Assembly: GCA_027067085.1 (NCBI GenBank)
Contig: JAMOMM010000327.1
Span: 1 to 9,584 of the forward strand
From: Hyphomicrobiales bacterium
Lineage (GTDB): Bacteria > Pseudomonadota > Alphaproteobacteria > Rhizobiales > Aestuariivirgaceae
Direction of reading: 5' to 3'
DNA: 9,584 nt
Both the position numbers and the translations under genes were made by a program. This document shows positions 7,138 to 9,584 of this stretch, one piece after another (position 1 is the first letter of the stretch; every line of letters begins with the position of its first letter). A model generated the notes under the pieces. The model worked only from the letters and a program-made list of their open reading frames with translations. It made no database searches and was not told where the DNA came from.

Positions 7138-7222
7138 GGTCGTCTCCAAAATAATAAAAGCAGGGCAAATTCCCCTACCTTTTTCTGGTGGTTATTTTTG
7201 TGGTTTTAATACAAATCTGAAA

Positions 7223-7573
7223 TCAACCCTTTTTTACGAATTTGGATTTTAGGCCCATGAAACCGATGCCAGGGACTTTGCAGTCGATGTCGTGGTCGCC
7301 ATCAACAAGGCGGATGTTTTTAACCTTTGTGCCAACTTTAACGACTGATGATGAGCCTTTGACTTTGAGGTCTTTGATAACTGTGACGGTGTCGCCATCA
7401 ACAAGAATGTTGCCTACTGCATCGCGAATAACGGCTTCTTGTTCGGCTTCTTGGTCCGCATTGTCCGTTGCGCCAGCTGACCATTCATTGGCGCATTCTG
7501 GGCAGACAAGTAATGGGCCGTCTTCGTAGGTATATTCTGAATTACATTTTGGGCAGGGGGGTAAAGTGCTCAT
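7223..7573 (-). CDS. yjdM: PhnA/YjdM family zinc-ribbon protein
   Basis: The 116-residue product closely resembles E. coli YjdM (formerly PhnA). An N-terminal zinc ribbon has CPKC (7-10) and CPEC (about 24-27) around [15 protein letters not shown]-terminal beta-rich domain follows, with [26 protein letters not shown] and the near-invariant [22 protein letters not shown]. The terminus KSKFVKKG also matches the family. Despite the old name 'alkylphosphonate uptake', the biochemical role is unsettled, and no phosphonate genes are present here. The frame extends upstream to 7705, overlapping the DMT gene, but ATG at 7573 has GGAG nine bases before it and gives the standard MS-x-x-P-x-CPKC beginning. 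It lies 61 bp downstream of the DMT transporter and may be co-transcribed. Confidence 0.93.
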   Translation of the reverse strand: MSTLPPCPKCNSEYTYEDGPLLVCPECANEWSAGATDNADQEAEQEAVIRDAVGNILVDGDTVTVIKDLKVKGSSSVVKVGTKVKNIRLVDGDHDIDCKVPGIGFMGLKSKFVKKG

Positions 7574-7634
7574 AGGTGTTTGTCTCCAATTAGGTTGAGT
7601 TGGCATACGATAATGCAATGGTGAGGTAAACAGC

Positions 7635-8537
7635 TTAATCTGATTTAGCCGTATTCTCACGCCAAAGAATAAACAAACCTGAACCAATAATAATGACGAT
7701 GCCAAGCCATGTTAGGGAATCTGGAATTTCGTTGAATAGAAACGCTGATAGAATGATAGCGGTAACAATTTCGAAATAGCCAAAGGGCCCCAGAAATGAG
7801 GGACGAGCAAACTTTACAGCATAAATCAGTAGTACGCCGACGGATGTGCCAACTAAGCCAGCGAGAAAAAGTAAGCCCCATTGGCGTAAATTTGGCCAGA
7901 TGAAGGTGAATTCTTTATAGCCGATGCTCGTGCCGATCAGCATCAGCAAGCCTAAAAATACGAAACCAGCAAGACCTGCTGAAACTTGCATTGAAATGGG
8001 GTGATCGGAGCGAGCCAATTTACTGCCTAAAATCATATAAATTGCGGCAAACAATGCCGCTAGCGCTGGTAGCAATGAGGGCCAGCCGACATCAACGAAG
8101 CTGGGACGGATGATGATTAGAGCACCGATAAGCCCAACGAGCACGGCTAGATAACGCCGCCAGCCGACTTTTTCCCCTAAAAAGATGTTCGCTAAAATGG
8201 TAACAAACATGGGTTCGACAAAGAATATTGCTGTGGCGTTGGCAAGAGGTAGCCACTTTAAGCTGGAGAAATAGGAAACCAGAGACAAAGCTAACACGAT
8301 ACCGAGCAAAGCGCTGGCGGCAGGATTTTGGGATTTTAATTTTGCAGGTGTGTTGGTGAAGGTGATGAATAAAGACAGAATGATGGCTTGAATGGCAAAG
8401 CGCACAAAGGCAACTTGTGTCGCATGAATTTCACCGCTTAAAATTTTGGCGATTGAATCCATAACGGGCGCGAGAGAAATGCCGATGATAAAAATGATGA
8501 GGCCAAAGGATTGGCGCGAGAGGGACCGTGTGTGCAT
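7635..8537 (-). CDS. DMT superfamily (EamA) transporter
   Basis: The 300-residue inner-membrane protein has about ten hydrophobic segments arranged as two EamA repeats. Repeat 1 (about 10-135) contains [15 protein letters not shown] and ends with [50 protein letters not shown]. Repeat 2 (about 150-293) ends with [45 protein letters not shown]. The alanine- and phenylalanine-rich helix ending in a short acidic turn and G-x-x-x-I at each repeat's end is typical of EamA carriers. These export or import metabolites such as amino acids or S-adenosylmethionine; the substrate here cannot be read. The ATG at 8537 lacks a strong Shine-Dalgarno but fits the usual short N-terminus before helix 1. It is divergent from S-formylglutathione hydrolase. 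Confidence 0.92.
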   Translation of the reverse strand: MHTRSLSRQSFGLIIFIIGISLAPVMDSIAKILSGEIHATQVAFVRFAIQAIILSLFITFTNTPAKLKSQNPAASALLGIVLALSLVSYFSSLKWLPLANATAIFFVEPMFVTILANIFLGEKVGWRRYLAVLVGLIGALIIIRPSFVDVGWPSLLPALAALFAAIYMILGSKLARSDHPISMQVSAGLAGFVFLGLLMLIGTSIGYKEFTFIWPNLRQWGLLFLAGLVGTSVGVLLIYAVKFARPSFLGPFGYFEIVTAIILSAFLFNEIPDSLTWLGIVIIIGSGLFILWRENTAKSD

Positions 8538-8568
8538 TTATTGAGCGCTAAAGGATAAAAACCTAAAC

Positions 8569-8589
8569 TGCAAGCTTGCAATTTATACT
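8569..8589. promoter_or_regulatory. Palindrome and -10 element between DMT and fghA genes
   Basis: TGCAAGCTTGCA (8569-8580) is a perfect 12-bp palindrome in the 74-bp divergent gap. On the plus strand TATACT (8584-8589, five of six matches) is a good -10 for fghA. The palindrome occupies the spacer just upstream, where a bound regulator would interfere; no clear -35 is seen. On the minus strand TTGCAA (8581-8576), 16 bp, TTTATC (8559-8554) is a weaker promoter candidate for the transporter. No regulator is identified. Confidence 0.45.
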
Positions 8590-8611
8590 TGGGTTGGTTT
8601 ACCGATTGGAT

Positions 8612-9451
8612 ATGGAAAAAATCGCATCAAACAAATCATTCGGTGGCGTGCAAGGGGTTTATACTCACGCCAGTTCTTCAACCAAAACTGAGATGACTTT
8701 TGCGGTTTATGAACCACCTCAAGCAAAAGATGGACCAGTGCCTGTATTGTGGTTTTTGTCTGGTTTAACGTGCAGTCATGAGAATGCGATGGTGAAGGCG
8801 GGCATGCAGGAACATGCGGCAAAGCTTGGAATGATGGTGGTGTTGCCAGATACTTCGCCTCGTGGTGATGATGTGCCTGATGATCCTGATGGTTCCTATG
8901 ATTTTGGCTTGGGCGCTGGGTTTTATGTGAATGCGACGCAAGCACCGTTTGCTAAAAACTATCAGATGTATTCCTATATCGTTGATGAGTTGCCAGAGTT
9001 GATTGGTCATGAGTTTAATGCTGACATGTCTCGTCAAGGGATTAGTGGTCATTCCATGGGTGGTCATGGGGCGCTGACTATCGGTTTGAAAAATCCCAGT
9101 ATTTACCAGTCCATTTCTGCTTTTTCACCAATTGTTTCGCCAATGAATTGTCCGTGGGGACAAAAAGCACTTGGTGGATATTTAGGTGATGATAAGGCGG
9201 CTTGGGCTGAGCATGATGCTTGCGCGCTTGTGGAGCAAGGTTATGCAAAAACACCGTTGTTTGTCGATCAGGGAACGGGAGATGATTTTCTTGAGAAAGA
9301 GCTTAAAACCCATTTGCTTCAAGAAGCGTGCGCCAAAACAGATCACCCTTTAACCGTGCGGATGCAAGAGGGGTATGACCATTCTTACTTCTTTATTTCA
9401 ACCTTTATGAGTGACCATATGGCATGGCATGCAAAGGCGTTGAAGGGGTAA
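8612..9451 (+). CDS. fghA: S-formylglutathione hydrolase
   Basis: The 279-residue soluble serine esterase resembles E. coli FrmB and YeiG and human esterase D. It hydrolyses S-formylglutathione to formate and glutathione, the second step of glutathione-dependent formaldehyde oxidation. The alpha/beta-hydrolase triad is visible: Ser148 in GHSMGG (146-151), an Asp at 224 or 225 in DQGTGDDF, and His257 in EGYDHSYFF. Other hallmarks are KSFGGVQGVYTH (8-19), LSGLTCSHEN (49-58), PDTSPRG (79-85), GAGFYVNATQAP (101-112) and SAFSPIVSP (169-177). The frame is open to a TTG at 8576, but that lies upstream of and inside the promoter palindrome. ATG at 8612 gives the family N-terminus (MEKI-x-x-N-K-SFGG). 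The glutathione-dependent formaldehyde dehydrogenase (adhC/frmA), often adjacent, is not in this window. Confidence 0.96.
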   Translation: MEKIASNKSFGGVQGVYTHASSSTKTEMTFAVYEPPQAKDGPVPVLWFLSGLTCSHENAMVKAGMQEHAAKLGMMVVLPDTSPRGDDVPDDPDGSYDFGLGAGFYVNATQAPFAKNYQMYSYIVDELPELIGHEFNADMSRQGISGHSMGGHGALTIGLKNPSIYQSISAFSPIVSPMNCPWGQKALGGYLGDDKAAWAEHDACALVEQGYAKTPLFVDQGTGDDFLEKELKTHLLQEACAKTDHPLTVRMQEGYDHSYFFISTFMSDHMAWHAKALKG

Positions 9452-9584
9452 GGCAAAACGTTCCGTTCTTGGTGGGGAGTGGGACGGGTGAAGTTGGCAA
9501 TGTAAAGTTTTTATTTTATTTTGCTTTTTTTGTTTAGCTTACCTTTTTCCCGTTTAAATTGTTTAGGCTTAAAATTTTTTTGTT
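9452..9584. other. AT-rich intergenic sequence after fghA, no gene seen
   Basis: No credible reading frame starts here on either strand. The region becomes very T-rich from 9508. It contains an imperfect tandem repeat, TTGTTTAGCTTA (9530-9541) and TTGTTTAGGCTTA (9559-9571), 29 bp apart. A weak hairpin (9463-9468 with 9482-9487) lacks a following T run and is not called a terminator. It is probably the upstream region of a gene beyond the right edge. Confidence 0.5.

Noticed and set aside
7138..7149. TTG start for the SulP gene
   Set aside because: The TTG overlaps the GGAG Shine-Dalgarno that is properly spaced for the ATG at 7137.
7574..7705. Extension of the PhnA/YjdM frame upstream to 7705
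   Set aside because: It overlaps the DMT gene's 3' end and contains the Shine-Dalgarno for the ATG at 7573, which gives the conserved family N-terminus.
8576..8611. TTG start for S-formylglutathione hydrolase
   Set aside because: It lies inside the palindrome and before the -10 element; ATG at 8612 gives the normal esterase D-family beginning.
9463..9487. Possible terminator hairpin after fghA
   Set aside because: The stem is six pairs including a G-T, with no T run following; too weak to call.

Overview
The window looks like ordinary chromosome from an alphaproteobacterium, probably a marine or otherwise moderately low-GC member of Hyphomicrobiales or a related order. This rests on protein character (OxyR next to a clade-3-type heme catalase, a DUF3995 protein, glutathione-dependent formaldehyde detoxification) and on base composition judged by eye. 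No sequence search was possible. Nine complete genes and one partial gene can be supported. There is no tRNA, rRNA, CRISPR array, insertion sequence or phage gene.

Left part (1-1958): a P-loop kinase-like ATPase runs off the left edge on the minus strand. Next is a TetR-family repressor gene (minus), divergent from a two-gene operon of small membrane proteins (plus). One is unnamed with about four membrane segments, the other is a DUF3995 protein, and they overlap by ATGA. The short divergent region carries two identical 14-bp perfect palindromes, ATACGCTAGCGTAT, that bracket a TTGACA-N17-TATACG promoter. This is the best regulatory signal in the window and suggests an autoregulated, ligand-induced membrane module.

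Peroxide module (2010-4552): oxyR (minus) is divergent from a monofunctional catalase gene (plus). Both redox cysteines of OxyR are present, as are the heme and catalytic residues of the catalase. The 120-bp gap holds two A/T-rich inverted repeats centred about 20 bp apart. One overlies a TATAAT on the oxyR side and the other occupies the -35 region on the catalase side. A strong intrinsic terminator follows the catalase gene.

Middle (4666-5844): a 392-residue cytosolic protein I do not recognise, with an IHNHFMAFP segment that faintly resembles the HIT/GalT histidine motif.

Right part (5872-8537, all minus): a DMT/EamA transporter, a PhnA/YjdM zinc-ribbon protein and a SulP anion transporter that ends right after its membrane domain and so lacks the STAS domain. 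The gaps of 61 and 85 bp allow co-transcription. Divergent from these is S-formylglutathione hydrolase (8612-9451, plus), the second step of glutathione-dependent formaldehyde oxidation; its dehydrogenase partner is not visible. A 12-bp palindrome lies in that 74-bp divergent gap. The last 133 bases contain no gene.

Several long reading frames begin upstream of the true start, some at TTG codons. Starts were reassigned using Shine-Dalgarno position and family N-termini. I saw no clearly new multi-gene defence or metabolic system. The least explained parts are the TetR-controlled membrane pair and the 392-residue protein.
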